Of a stretch of 64,000 nt of DNA, positions 44,291-58,052 are shown one piece after another. How positions within the stretch are numbered: the first letter of the stretch is position 1; each line of letters opens with the position of its first letter. The DNA is from Copromyces sp. CBS 386.78. Taxonomy: Eukaryota > Ascomycota > Sordariomycetes > Sordariales > Sordariaceae. The translations under genes were made by a program, and so were the position numbers. The stretch lies in contig MU839182.1 in NCBI GenBank assembly GCA_030685235.1, forward strand, positions 98,400 to 162,399. The letters run 5' to 3'. The notes beneath the pieces were generated by a model. It saw only the letters and a program-made list of their open reading frames with translations, did no database searches and was not told the origin of the DNA.

Positions 44291-44552
44291 TACTATTGGG
44301 GGTAAGGTAGGATAAACGTAGTTGTACGAGGAAGGAAAGAAGGAGGAGGGAGGAGTGCGGTCTAAATATAGGGCAGGCTGTGCCGTGCCTAGGATCTAGG
44401 ACTGAGGCCTACTAGTGTATACGTGCGATCCTATTAGCTAATAGCTAATAGGCTCGATTGGTTATACTTAGTCGTGTACGTAGTACCTAGTGGTGCTATT
44501 ATAGGTAATCCTATAATACGAATAGAGTTTCTCTTTATTATTTAAGAAGTAC
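44291..44552. other. Short spacer between two transposons
   Basis: Mixed composition with a purine-rich run (aggaaggaaagaaggaggaggg, about 44,327-44,350, listed as a run of short units). No gene seen. Confidence 0.4.
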
Positions 44553-44557
44553 ATTCT

Positions 44558-44791
44558 TGTCACAAGCATTGCCTACTCCTTGTAAATAGATAGGGGTGCT
44601 GTGCTATATTAGTGTAGCCAACTGAGTACAGCTGTTTGAATGTAGTATAGCTATAGTACCGCCCTATAGACCTATAACTATAGGGCTCTACACTATACCC
44701 TATATAGTTCTCGTATACGTATAAGTTCCTCTTCTAGTTCCTCGTATAATAATTAATATTTTACCTTAGTACTTGCTCGCGCCCTATAATA
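44558..44791 (+). repeat. 5' LTR of gypsy copy 2
   Basis: It starts TGTCACAAGC and ends CCCTATAATA; homologous to 52525-52758, differing mostly by transitions. Confidence 0.92.
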
Positions 44792-47160
44792 CTTTATTAT
44801 GCCTAACCTCGCGTTAATACGTAATAAATAATTTTAATAAAAATTAAGCCTAGTAGAAGATTAATAGTAGTTTAGTTCTTACGAACTTTACTTCGAAGTG
44901 AAATCGTATAATCGCTAATATAGAATTAAAAACCCTAACGACTAAAGTATCGAACTTAAAAACGATAAATAAATATTAGAGCCTCTAGAATAACGAAGGC
45001 GTAGATATTATATTATACGATACAATAAAAATATTTCTTTTTTAATAAACGTTATCCTAATTATTTAGAAAAGTATAATTAAAATAACTAGTAATCTAGC
45101 GGGTAACGACGTACGCCGAATTAATTTCGCTACGGTATTCCTATTTTTTTTGAAAGGTTACAATATATTATTAAAAGTTTATAGTAGTAATCCCAGCTCT
45201 AGCTTTATAATTTCCCTAAATTTCGCCGATAAAGTTTATAATTATAAGGAGGTTATAAAACTATTCTATTACTTTAATAGAAAGATTAACACTTTTAATA
45301 AATAAATTAAAGAAGAATAGGCCCGTTATATTAAATTTAAAAACGATACTAAATCCTTCGTTAACGAAATATAGGGAAAGGAGAAATAATAGAAGGCAGC
45401 GGAAGAATAATTAAAAAATTAGATTAATTAATTTAATAAGACTAAGAAATAATTCGTATAGTAAATTTAGTCTCTATAGTTATAGTATAATCAAATTATT
45501 ATTGAGAATATATTTTTCTATTAGAAAGTGTCTAACTTTACTTAAGAAAAGACCGATTTCTAAAAGAAGTTCGATAATACTATTTAAAATAATAAGGAGG
45601 ATTATTAAGGCTTCCTTAAATTTAATAAGATAATTAATAATAACGCCGAATTATATAGGGCGGAATTAAAGAAAGTATTAGAAGATTTTAATACTTTACG
45701 TATTGTAAGCAAGATCGCGAGTGAGGAGTCTACCTAAGTATAAGAGGAAATTAAAAACCTTTAGGTTCGCCTTTATCTAGTAAAAGAAGATAAGATTATT
45801 ATAGAAAATAATATTAGCGGCCTTAGAGGATCGGGTACGGGTATTAGTAGCTCCGGTAATATAGGCAGCAATCTTAGCGATAGCGGCCTTAAAAGATCGG
45901 ATATAGGAACCGGCTTTAACTCCGGTAATATAGGCGGCAATCCTAACGATAGTAGCCTTAGAGGATTAGGTAAGGGAAGCGGCTTCGGCTATAACGAAGC
46001 GGGCGGCGGTCTTGGAAGCGGAGGATTCGGTTACTATAGCGGTCTTAGCGGAAGATTTAGTTATCCTAGCGGTCCCGGCGGCCCCCCTAGTAGCCTTGGC
46101 GGTCCCGGCGGTCTTAGAGGCCCTAGCAGTCTTGGCGGTCCCTACTCCTCCGCTACGGTTCTTAACCCTATACTATATTATTATTATAAAGTACTTTGTA
46201 AAGACTTAGAGCGGTTTAAAGGTGAAGAAATAAATACAATTAAATATTATAATATTTATAGTACTTAGAATTTAGAAATTTATAGTCGTTAGATCGTTAA
46301 TAGTTATAAATTTTCTAACGAAATAGCGAAATTACTTTATACTATATCCTATTTAGGAAGCGAAGTAAAAATTAACGTTATAGAATATTAGAAGACGATC
46401 CTTAATAACCTTTAGTATTTTATCCTCTAGAAGTAATAAATAGGCGAGGAATTCTTAATATATTTAAATAATCGTTATATATAGGGCAATATCGTATAGG
46501 TCGCCGAAAATTTATTATTATAATTTAAATAAATTGGTAAGTAATTTAATTACGAAGATTTTGAAGCTTAATTTATTACCCTAATTAATTATTACGGTTA
46601 CAATACGGTTATTAAAGTCTATCTTCTTTATTAGAAGGTTTCTAAATCTTTAATAAATTCGGTTTTATATTATTACGTTCAATCCGTTTATAACAACTTT
46701 AAAGAATAGTACGAATTATTTAAAGGTATTTTTAAAGCCTATACTAGAGTAGCCCTCTATAATAATACTATTTAAGGCACTTAGAATAGTAATAAAGGTA
46801 GTAGTAATAATAATATTAGTATTAGCAGCAATAATAAAGACCCTAATACTATAGATCTAGACCGCGCTAAATTTACCGAAATTTATAAGGACGTTTTATA
46901 AGAGCGTTACGATAAAAGTTTCTATATAAACTGCGGCAAGGGCAAATACTTAGCCCGCGAATATAAGAATTAAATTAATTATAGTAGTAAGGGAAAATAA
47001 ATTAATTATACCAGTCTAAGCATTACGACGCATAAGTACGCCGGTACGAGTACCCTAATTATTAATTGCACTATAGCGGATACAGCTAATCTAGCGGCCC
47101 CGGCTACCCTAGCGGCTCTAATAGCCCCGGCTCCGGCCATTCTAGCTTAGTAGGGAAATA
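44792..47160 (+). pseudogene. Decayed gag of gypsy copy 2
   Basis: It includes the Gly-rich region (about 45,800-46,160). The zinc knuckle near 46,918-46,975 reads F-Y-I-N-C-G-K-G-K-Y-L-A-R-E-Y-K-N. The central C-G-K and A-R-E residues survive, while the first and last Cys and the His have become Tyr or been lost. It is better preserved than copy 1 at this site. Confidence 0.75.
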
Positions 47161-50100
47161 GAGAACCCTAAGGCTAAATCGCGCTTAAGGGTATTCGGTA
47201 GGGATATAAAGGAGGATAGAGATAAGGGTGAATAAATTAAACGTTTATATAGTCGGTTATTAGAGGATAGAACCGTTTAAATTAAATAATTTAGAATTCT
47301 ATAAGTAGAATATAACTTTATTATCTACATATTTTTAATATCCCTAACGTAATAATAAAATAGAATATATATTATTAATCGATTTTAAATATTTAAGTAA
47401 AACTTTTATCGACCAATCTTTTATAGAGAAAGTTTGCTTAGAGTTTAAACTTTTAGAGAAGCCCCGGCCATTATATTTAGCCGACGGCGATTTTAAAGAA
47501 TAAGTAGATTAGTACGTTAAAACAATAATATAAATTGGTAATTATAGAGAAGTTATTAGATTCTTCGTAGCTAATCTAATAATAAATTACCGGGTAATTC
47601 TAAGTTAGCTATAGTTGTAGCTCTATAATTTAAATATTAATTGGGTAATTAATAAGATTATTTAGAATATAACCTATATAAATATTTATTTACCTTAGCC
47701 TTTAGAAGTAGCGGCGGTCCTAATTACCATTCTTAAGGAAGAGGATAATAGAAATATTTCTATCTTTAACGAGACCGAAAGCAGGTCCGATATCTCCGTC
47801 CCTAACGAGGTTGAGAGTGGATCCGACTTTAACGAAAATGAATATCTCTTAGCCTAGGTAATTAATATAATAGAAGCCCCTAAGGATAGTTAGGCTATAA
47901 TAATAGAACCCCTAGTTTCTCTAGTATATACGGAGAAGTTTGAAGAACCTTTCGGCCTTATTAGAAAATTAGCGTTAGAAAAAATTAAAGTAAAGGTACG
48001 GATTATTAACGGACGAAGGATTTAGATAATATAATAATTAGAACGAATAAAACGGACGTTTTTTTAATAATTTAAACCGATAATTAATATAGTAGCCCTA
48101 GATCTTTCGGATATTAAATTAATTAATATACGAACCTTTATATTTAATATACGGATAAAGGGCATTAAAGTAAATTTTACTATATAGGCGGAGTTCTAGG
48201 AAATATAGAAAGAGAGGAAGGCGGTAATTTCAATACTATCTCTATTTGAAAACGTATAGAAAGATATTGTATAGGGAAAGGGTGAATTGTATAAACCTTA
48301 CTTTAAAAACCTAGAAGTATACGAATTTATTAACTTTTATAAAGCGGAAGTTGCGAGCGATAATAAGGGAGAATAAGCCTTCTAGCCCGGCGAATCCGTA
48401 AAGGAATACATTAATTATATATATACGTTGAAGATAATAGACGGCGAGCCCTAAAACCCGGCCGAGAAGTAGGAGCGGAAATTAACCCCTTTAACCGAAA
48501 TCGATAAGATTTACAGTATTATAGAGGAGGATATTTAAAAGTTTATAAATAAAATTATTCGGCTAAAATATACTTTAGAGGAAGTAAAAATACGTTTCTT
48601 AGACGAATATAAAGATTTCTTTTACATTATTAATTTACGGAATGCCAACGTAATATTTGAATATTGTTCTTACGATTATAAAATTGAATTGAAATTAGGG
48701 GTAGAATTTCTATTATATTCTAAAGTACAATTAATATCCCTATAGGAGTTTAAAATTATTAAATAATAGTTAAATAATAATTTAGCTAAAGGATTTATTA
48801 AATTATCCACTTCCGATATAGTATTACCAGTATTGTTAGCCCGTAAACTAGGCGGCGGCGTACGGATCTATATAGACTATAAGAATATTAACGAAATTTC
48901 GCTAAAGAATAAATACCCGTTACCCTTAATTAAAGAAATATTGGATACTATCTATAAGGTAAAATAGTTTACGAAAGTAAATATTATTATTACTTTTAAT
49001 AGGTTATATATAGTTGAAGGATACGAATAGTTAACCGTTTTTATTACGAAGTTTAGTCTCTACGAGTCCTTAGTATATCCGTTCGGTTTATTAGGAATAC
49101 CGGCCTCGTTCTAGAACTTTATTAACAATATTTTGTACGATATCTTAGATATTTATATAATAGCTTACCTAAATAACGTCTTAATTTTTTTAAAAATATA
49201 TAAAGAATACGTTAAATACGTTAGGGAAGTATTGTAGCGCTTGATTAATATAGGTTTATAAATTAATATTAATAAGTATAAATTCTATATTTAGCGAACA
49301 AAATATTTAAGCCTTATTATTACCCCCGGAAGGATTGAAATAGACTTAAAGAAAATAGAAGTCGTTATTAAATAGGAGGTACCGATAATAAAATACTAAT
49401 TATAATATTTTTTAAATTTTACTAATTTCTATAGGAGGTTTATCGCCAATTTTTTATATATAGGTAAATTATTATATAAATTAATAAAGAAAACAATACA
49501 TTGGAAGTGGGATAAAGAGTATAATAACGCCTTTGAGGCCTTGAAAATAGTATTTACGACCGTATTAATTTTAAAGATTTATAATTAGGAAAAACCGACT
49601 ATTATTAAAGTTAACGCTTTTAATTAATTAATAGGCGGTATATTATTATAATTGTACGACAGTAAATTATATTTAATTGCTTACTTTTCGGCTAAGTATT
49701 TTGTAATAGAATATAATTACGATATTTATAATAAAGAATTACTAGCCGTTATTAAGGTACTAGAAGAATAGAAATTTAAATTAGAGGGCGCTACCCAACC
49801 TTTTAAAATTATTATAAATTATAAGAATTTTAAAACGTTTAATACTATAAAGAAGTTTATATTTAAGTATATAAAGTAGTTTGAATTTTTATTTAAATTT
49901 AATTTTATAATTAAATATCAGTTAAAATTAATTAACATTAAATTTAACGCTTTAAGCCGTAAATTAAAATACATATTAAAGGATACGGAGGACAATAGGT
50001 TAAAGGTAAGGAAGAAGCTACTTATCGACCCTTTACGCTTCGACGAAAATTCGTTTAATTACGAGTTAATAGATATAAATAGCAAGGGTTTTACAATAAA

Positions 50101-51640
50101 CATTATATTAAATACGGGAGTACCCCTGATAGTCTATACCTTAGAGGATAGCTTTTAAGAAGACGAAGATAGGCTAGGTATTTATATAAATAACTTGGTA
50201 GACCGGGCTTACATTAATTCCCTTATAATAGCGAATATTAGGGAAGCTATTAAATTAAGCGATCGTTAGCTAAAATATTTAAAAAAAATATTAAAAATCT
50301 CCTTCGCCGAATATTATATAGTTAATAATAGGGTAATATTTAAGGATAAGCTAGTAATACCTTCCGACGATGAGGCGGTTTAATTGGAATTAATTTATTA
50401 TATTTATACTTCGGTATAGGGCAGCTATTTTAGGAAGGATAAAACGGTAGTATTAATATACTACTATTTCTAACTAGGGATAGTAGTCGTAGTAAATACC
50501 TATTATAAGGGGTATATATCCTATAATAAGATTAAGGTTACTAAAATATCGCTAGTAGGTTTCTTTAAACCTTTATTTATTTTTAATACCCTATAGCGCA
50601 ATATTTCTATTAATTATATAACTTTATTCCCTAAATTATAGCGGGTAAGTAGAGGGGCGGAGTACGAATATATATTAATCGTAGTAGATAGGCTAATTAA
50701 AATAAAGTATTTTATTTTAATAGAAGAGTTAATAACGGAAGAGTTAATAGAGAAGTTTATTAATTATATATATATTTTTTATAGTTTTTTAAATACCGTA
50801 ATTTCGGATAGAGGTATTTAATTCGTCTTAGCCTTTTAAAAATAGTTATTTTTATAGTTAGGCGTTAAGTTAAAGTATTTTACACCTTATTATAAAGAAA
50901 TTAATAGATAGATAGAAAGGATTAATATAGAATTAGAATAATATTTGCAAACCTTTATTAATTAGGTATAAAATGATTAAGTAAATTGGCTACCTTTGGT
51001 TAAGTTCTAGGGCAATAACTTTAAATCGGTATTAACGGGAGTAACCCCATTTTTCGCTAATTACGGTTTTTAGCCTCGTATAAGGATAGAATTATTTATA
51101 TTACTCCCCCTAAATATAACGGAAGTATAGAAGAAGTAGATCTTTAATATTAATTAATTGGTTTTACAATTTAAAGACGTTTGGGACTTCGTTAAAACTT
51201 TTTCTTTATAAGTATAAGCGAAGTACGAGGTAGCGGCGAACGAAAACCGTATTAATACGCTTAAATATAAGGTTAGGAATAAAATTATATTTAATATAGC
51301 TAATTATATAATTGGTAGGCTATACGATAAATTGGCGCCGCGTTTTAAAGGACCTTTTTATATTATAAAAACTACTTTATATACGGTAGAGTTGGCTTTA
51401 CCTAGTAATATAAAAGTTATTTATATTATTAATATATTTAGAATTAAATTGTACGTTAAAAGTTTACTAAGTTAAAAGGACTTTATAATTAACGTTAAAG
51501 CTAATAAGGGTATAGTAGTTATTAAAATTAATAATTTCGAAGAAGATAGGCGTTAGGAATTTGAAGAATTCTTAGATTATTAAAAGATTGAGGGACGATA
51601 GTACTATTTAGTAAAGTAGTTTTATTACCCCCTAAATTAG
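47160..51640 (+). pseudogene. Decayed pol of gypsy copy 2
   Basis: The same order of RT, RNase H, integrase and chromodomain-like segments as copy 1. RT has V-R-I-Y-I-D-Y-K near 48,860 and an active-site equivalent now reading Y-L-N-N. A chromodomain-like strand (Y-Y-L-V-K, then Y-P-L-N) lies near 51,600-51,640. Stops fall at Gln/Trp codons. Confidence 0.8.
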
Positions 51641-52524
51641 TAATTAGCAGTTAATTTCGACGGTTGCTAAGAAGCAGTCTAGGACTTTTATAAGAGATAA
51701 TTAAAATTAGGACTACTATATATTAATTTTAGGAGAGGATTTAAGGCTTAGTTGAAGGATAAGGAGGAGGAGGCTCCGATTAAAGTACCCTCCTTAATCC
51801 TTACTACCGCCGCTCTAGAAGCGGATAATCGGTAAGTCCGACGGAGTATAAGGCTAAATAATAAGTAAAGTAATATTAATAGCGGATGTAAAAAATAAAG
51901 AGTTTAGTAATAGTTTATTCTACGTATCCTAACCGAATTACTTTATAAATACCCTACCGTAGTAGTAAGGGCACTATTAATAATAACCGGGAAATAATAC
52001 GTTTTACGGCGTACTTACGTTTTTTACCCCTAATACCTCACCCTACCCCCCCTAACTAACGGTTAAAGTTTACGGTTAAAATTTTTATTGTAGTTAGTAG
52101 GGATAGGGGATATAATTACGAATTATAGAGAAAAGATAATTATAATAATTATAAATAAAATTCGAATAAAAGGGTTTTTATAATTTATAATATTAGTAGG
52201 GTTGTAAGCGTTCTTACAAATTATTATACTACGAACGTCCTTATAGTACCCCCCGTCGGGGGTTAGTAATAGTAAAGTATAAAAAGGAAGTTTATAAAAT
52301 TATTAAGTACGATTCTAAGTTTATTTAGGATTATTTGGGATAATAATCGCGGCGGAGGGATATTTTAGAGGAAAGGGTATATTTAGTAATATTTTTACTA
52401 GTGTTCGACCCTTTAATAGGAGGCTTAGCGCCTAGCGCTTACCCGCCTTGGTAGGCCCTACTTTATAGATATTAATAGTTTTTAAACGGTTTTAAAGCCG
52501 GGAATTAGTTTAAATGGGGGGTAG

Positions 52525-52758
52525 TATCATAGGTATTGCCTGCTCCTTGTAAATAGATAGGGGTACTATACTACATTAGTACAGCTAGTTGAATATAGTT
52601 ATTTGAATATAGTATAATTATAGTGCCGCCTTGTGGACCTATAACTATAGGGCTTTATACTATACCCTATATAGTTTTCGTATGCGTATAGGTTCCTCTT
52701 CTAATTCCTCGTACAATAATTAACATTTTACTTTAGTGCTTGCTCGCGCCCTATGATA
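52525..52758 (+). repeat. 3' LTR of gypsy copy 2
   Basis: It starts TATCATAGGTATTGCC, ends CCCTATGATA and is followed by the 'attct' target duplication. Confidence 0.92.
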
Positions 52759-52868
52759 ATTCTAGCCTCCTAATATTACTTTAATATTGAAATTTGAAGG
52801 CGCTATACTATAAATATCTAACTCGTTACTTCCCTTCTAAACCGTTACTTTCCTTCCTAAATCTTCGT

Positions 52869-53030
52869 TATCTACCGCAGCGGGAGTATAAGGAGCGTAT
52901 TTAGGCTAGATAGGTAGCATCTAGCCTAGATCTAAAAACTAAACTAAATTGTACATTTAGCTTAGATATGTTATCTAGCCTAGACGATTGCATCTAGCCT
53001 AGACGCTTGAAAGAAGACTTCTAATTGGTC
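52869..53030. repeat. Left terminal/subterminal region of the large DNA transposon
   Basis: Contains four or more 'ctagcctaga'/'ttaggctaga' motifs (near 52,911, 52,922, 52,972 and 52,992) after the terminal inverted repeat. The mirrored arrangement is at 63,640-63,771. Confidence 0.65.
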
Positions 53031-53204
53031 AGATTTCGAGGATCCGGTTCCTAAGAACTGGGCCCTGGAAAATGCCCTAGAGCAAGCGCTAGAACCGCTA
53101 GGCGGCACTAACGCAAGTATATAAACTACGAATACAAATAAGAATCGGTACATTACGCTTACAACTACAAATACCAGTATTTCATTTAGTAATTTACATT
53201 CCGT

Positions 53205-53350
53205 CTTAACCCCGAATCCTAAAACCCGCCCCGTACCCCAATCCTAATACTTTAATCCTAATACCCCAATCCGCGACCCCAATCCGCAACTCTAATCCGC
53301 AACCCTAATCCGCGACCCCAATCCGCGACCCCAATCCGCGACCCCAATCC
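53205..53350. repeat. 13-bp tandem repeat (AATCCGCGACCCC)n
   Basis: Eight or nine units of about 12-13 bp, the later ones near perfect and GC-rich despite the AT-rich surroundings. It lies just inside the left end of the large transposon. Confidence 0.8.
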
Positions 53351-53479
53351 GCGACCCTAATCTATATACGGACTAGGCTAGCGGTTACGCCCCTATTTTA
53401 ATACCGCGGCTACAGCTATAGTACTAACTACCTAAGCAGGCGGTTACACTTCCAATACGGCTACACAGCTATATAGCTA

Positions 53480-53640
53480 TACGGTCGTATACCAAATTAA
53501 ATCCTATACCGACGCACGGTCGCATACTGCACACCGCACACCGGATTAAATCCTATACCGATGTATAGTCGCATACCGCACACTATATATCGGATTGAAT
53601 ACCTACAGGCACCTACGTACAGTCGTATTATTAACATACA
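53480..53640. repeat. Imperfect ~35-50-bp tandem repeats
   Basis: Units carry '[ga]gtcg[tc]atacc' followed by '[at]aaatcctataccga', recurring near 53,483, 53,518 and 53,567, with a further 'agtcgtatta' near 53,620. Confidence 0.55.
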
Positions 53641-54244
53641 GTTGAAGCCATCACCACGTCGGATGCGAAATATACACCGACAGAGTATATAGATACCAAC
53701 GCGCTCAATATTACTATAATATTAATTTATTACTAGAGTTTTATAAACAATTAATAATAATAAGAAAGATAAAGAAAATATAATAAAGACAAAAGAAAAA
53801 TATATTAATTTATTACATACTATAAAATCTTTCGGCGCAATTCGTTATCGTTCGTATAATTACAGCGTCGGCGGAATCAACTTATTATTTATACTATATA
53901 ATAGTATATTAGTATATTTAGTTAGTAATACTTGTAAACGGAGGGTCGCGGTAAACGACTAGCTATAAGTATTATAAAATTTCGTATTGGCTATATATTT
54001 AACTCTTACTCAACCTAATTCGCATTAGCTAGGTCAAACGTAGATAACGTATATATAATTAAATAGAATATAGGATTAGCGATAGGATCTAAAACCGCCG
54101 ATCGTAATAGTTACTATGTACCCGGGCCTTTAGTCCGGTCCGTAAAATAAGATAAAAACCCAGAATTCTATTCCTAACTATTAATACCTATTAATTAGGT
54201 TAGCGTTCCGGGACATACTGCAATCTATACCGCATTTACTAAAT

Positions 54245-54435
54245 ACTAACAACCGCATCTACATAATATACTATCGTACGCTACGAGAGGATAAATATCA
54301 ACTATAGTATGTATATATAGTAGGTATACTTAGTACTAGCCGCATTCACATAATGTACCATCGCGCGCTATAAGAGGATAATATTAGCTATAGTATATAT
54401 ATATAGTAGGTATGCCTAGTGCTCACCGCGTGCGC
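54245..54435. repeat. Two-copy ~97-bp tandem repeat
   Basis: Each copy runs 'ccgcat.[ct]acataat.tac[ct]atcg' to 'agtaggtat.c.tagt', including 'gaggata' and 'ctatagtatatatatatag'. Confidence 0.65.
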
Positions 54436-57400
54436 TGCTCGGTATAGAGTACGGATATTAGTACCGTAATTCTAATTCTATCGTTAATATATATTATATT
54501 ATTATCGACTACAGTAGGATATATATAAACGAAAAAATTAATATAATACATTATTTTTACAGGTGAATTTACGGAGGAAACTCCTAATTTTAATAATTCT
54601 TATACAAATATTTATTACAGGTACTATAATTCGGGGCGAAATTAAAACTAATTTATTTTCGAAGCGAGTAAATTTATTATCAAATATTAAAATATCGGTT
54701 TAGAGGGTATATACATCCTAATTAACTTAGACAACTCCTACTCTATTTATACAAAGTATATATATAAATATAAGTTGTATTATAGTAAGACTAATAATAA
54801 TAGGATCGTCTTCCGCTTCCTTTATAATTTCTAAATCTAAAATATTATATCGAATTTCAATACGGTTAATTAGTATAATAAAAGTAAAAATATATTTAGC
54901 ATTTAAATAATATTATATAAAGATATAATCTACGCAGCCGAACCGATACTCCTTATTAAATCCACATTAGGAGATATATTAAATATAATCGCCGTATTTA
55001 AATTTAAAACGCCTATTCGAAAATTTAAAAGGATGAAACTAATTATTAGTATACTATTAGTATAGCGGTATCTATTACTATAATGCTAAAAATATAATAA
55101 GTAGCGATAATATACATGGCTAAATACCATACTTAAGTACCGGAAGTATATAGTAAAATTATTAATTATCGATAGTATATTATATATACTATTAAAATAA
55201 ATATATAATATAAAATACTATTCGTTATTTATATAGCTAATTAATATTTTTAAACGTAGTCGGCAATACGCGTTTATAAGTATACGGGTAAAGACGGAGT
55301 ATAGAATTATCGGTTTTATATAATATATCGACGGGATAAATATAATTAAATAGCTTTAAAAAATTTCAATAGCGCAAAGCTCTAACGTTGTCAAACCAAT
55401 CTTCAAATATACATAATTAGGTACTCTTTATCGTAATATAGTAGCATTACGGGCGGCCGATTTTAAAAATACTATATTTTCCGGGTTTCGCGCCGGGTAC
55501 AATTACTAATTCCTATTAATAATATTATAATTACCGAATTAGGAAGTATTACAATATTTAGAATATTAATATAGGTACGTACCTATTTATAAATACAAAT
55601 TTTTCCGCCTATTAAACCTTTCGATTTTCGAAGAATTTAAGGTAATTAAATTGATATCCATAGTTATAGTAATATATTTACCGGAAGAACTTAATTTATT
55701 ACGCTATTATATTATTTAGAATATTATAGCGTAACAATTTCTAACCTTTATTAACTATATATCGGGCGATTATATCGGGGCTTAGGATTTTATTAATAAT
55801 CCTTAATAATAAGTAGTCTCCGTCGGCCGATTAATTTATATTAAATTTAAATTTATTCTCTTCTTCTATTTCTATAGAGGTAGACCGGTCAAAATACGAT
55901 AGTACTTTATTAAATAGGGTTAAATATTTAATACGAAGATCCGCTAACCGTACCAATAATTTTAAATCGGTCTCTTTATATATATTAAACAAAGTAAAGC
56001 GTATAGTCTACTAGAAATTTAATTTTATTAATAGTACTTTTTCAATATTCGAATAATTAGTTTCGTATATTCGCTTTTTGAAAATTTTAAAGTCGATAAA
56101 TAAATACGTAATTAGTAAATAAATAGGAATGATTGTAATTAATAGGATAAGATAAATATCGGGGAATTATTAAAATTTCTACTTTTTTATACTTTTTACT
56201 ACAATTTTAATTATATCCTATAAGAACCGATAGGGGTTATATAATATATTAGGGATTAAAGTTAAAGGGTTACTTCAATTTACCAATATTCGTTTTCGCT
56301 TATTAATATATTATAATTAATTAGAAGCCCGTACTCCTTTATAAATAACGGGTAATATATTCCTATATAAACGTTTAATTATAGTATATTATTAAAATAA
56401 CCGATAGACCTACTATTATTTAAATTATTATCGCTACCTTATATAATATTACTAAACGTAGGAATACTAGCGGGTATATTAATTCCGGGGGTTCCAATAT
56501 TCGAAATAACTGTAAATTAAGTAGTAGTAATTAATATAAATATATATAATTAATTAAATATATACTATACTTCGTAAATAATTTTAATTATTTTACAACG
56601 GTCCTTTTTAAATAGTTTTATTCCTATTAAAAATAAAATACTTTTAACTAATTTAATTATAGTCTTAACGATTAAATATACTAGATCGAAGCCTATTGCC
56701 TTTTATACCTTTATATAGAACTTCGGATTAATATAATCTTTTTTTAACTAATATATTAATAACGCCGGTATAATAATTAGCTAGCGGTTATAATCCGAAA
56801 TTTTAAAACTTTTTAAGTAGTAGAAAATAAATTAGAAGCATTACTAATTAAGTAGGAAAGGCTATAACTATAATTATATAGCGTACTTTACCTTTACAGT
56901 AGGAATTAAAATTAATTTAATAAAAAATATATATACTAAATTCAATAAGCTATTAAATTGAGAATGTCTTTTCGCACCGTCATGAAAGTCTTCCGGCACC
57001 GTCACCCCACCCATCCCGCGCGCCAAGGCGCACTAATGCACCCCAAAATTTTTTGAACCAATCAGATCGCTCGCATCCATTCTGAGTCTCCACGCTCCTG
57101 TTCTTGGCGTCAGCAAACCGTACCGCGCTCGCCAAGCCCCCAGATTTCAACCTATTACACCCAGATTTCGTACTGCATTGACCAGTCCAGTAATCCATCG
57201 TTACACAGCGCGTTCCTCCATCACTATCACCATCACCACCCTCCCCATAATCAATCAAACCACCATCGCGCGCATCACGAGATATCACCAAGTAAACAAA
57301 GCGCTGGCATCTGTCAACGGTATGAAATGATCCATTATTTTTCTGTGCGTTTTACAGCTAACTGTGATGCAGATGGCCGATGCAATGCCCCCTTTGCTCC

Positions 57401-57456
57401 AAAACCTCGTGCTCTCCGATTGACTGCGCTAGTTAACACTCAAGCTCCCCCTCCCT

Positions 57457-57774
57457 CAACTGCGCCAGCTCAACTCCAAGCGGTATCACGACCTCGAGGA
57501 CGGCCTCGTCTGCAGCCCAGCCGGGGCCGACAGCCCAGGGCAAGCCAGAACCCTACGGTCTCGACACGAATCGCCCCCTCCATCCAGCGAAACATGTCTA
57601 GCTGGGAGGCCGTTGACTTGGAGGTAGAGGATAGAGCCGACCGCCCAGCCGCCACACAGACTAAACGAGGCAGTCCTCGTAGCAGTACACAGAGAGGTAG
57701 AGGAGGAGGAGAGAGGGGAGGCAGCGCTGCCCGGGGTAGAGGAGGCACGCCAGCCAGTCACGCAAGCCCAGTAA
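57457..57774 (+). pseudogene. 106-codon relic frame shared with the element at 42980
   Basis: A frame from Q-L-R-Q-L-N to V-T-Q-A-Q-stop has one TAG at 57625. It aligns in phase with 43524-43841: the E-T-C-L versus E-T-Y-L and V-H-R-E-V-E-E-E-E-R versus I-Y-K-E-V-E-E-E-E-R blocks. The stop lies at a different place in each copy. A longer overlapping frame (57327-57860, 177 codons, Arg/Pro/Gly-rich, with R-P-R-G-R-P-R like an AT-hook) is open only in this copy, so I judge it less likely to be the gene. Confidence 0.45.
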
Positions 57775-57973
57775 GGGAGGGAGACTCTGGCACTCTCGCT
57801 GGCACTCTGGGAGACTCGCTGGCAGTCAGACTGCTCGATTACACGATAAATATCAGATAGATTATCATTGTATGGATTAATGTAGATTGAGTGCCATTGA
57901 TTGATTGCTCAATTGAGCGATGTGCGACCGTGTAATGTGCGACCGTACCGCTAAGTGCGCTGTAAAGTGGCCA

Positions 57974-58052
57974 ATCTGGGTGCACATCTGGGTGCACATC
58001 TGGGTGCACATCTGGGTGCAGATCTGGGTGCAGATCTGGGCGCACATCTGGG
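57974..58052. repeat. 12-bp tandem repeat (ATCTGGGTGCAC), 6.5 units
   Basis: Six complete 12-bp units plus a half unit, three identical and the rest with one or two changes. They lie beside the right arm of the intact element. RIP-altered counterparts are seen at about 44,050-44,100 in the related element. Confidence 0.9.

Larger units (their letters stand above)
44558..52758 (+). mobile_element. Full-length Ty3/gypsy (chromovirus) LTR retrotransposon, RIP-inactivated, copy 2
   Basis: Same family as 729-8904, same orientation. LTRs are 234 bp (44558-44791 and 52525-52758), with a 5-bp target duplication 'attct' (44553-44557 and 52759-52763). A G-rich polypurine tract (aaatggggggtag) sits just before the 3' LTR. 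The LTRs are about 11 bp shorter than in copy 1, mainly around the 'gatagatagatag' run and the stretch after 'gtatagctatagtacc'. All reading frames are broken by RIP-type stops. Confidence 0.93.

Noticed and set aside
57327..57860. 177-codon ORF with an AT-hook-like R-P-R-G-R-P-R in the intact element
   Set aside because: The frame is not kept in the related element, while another phase is. It is noted under the relic frame instead of being called a gene.
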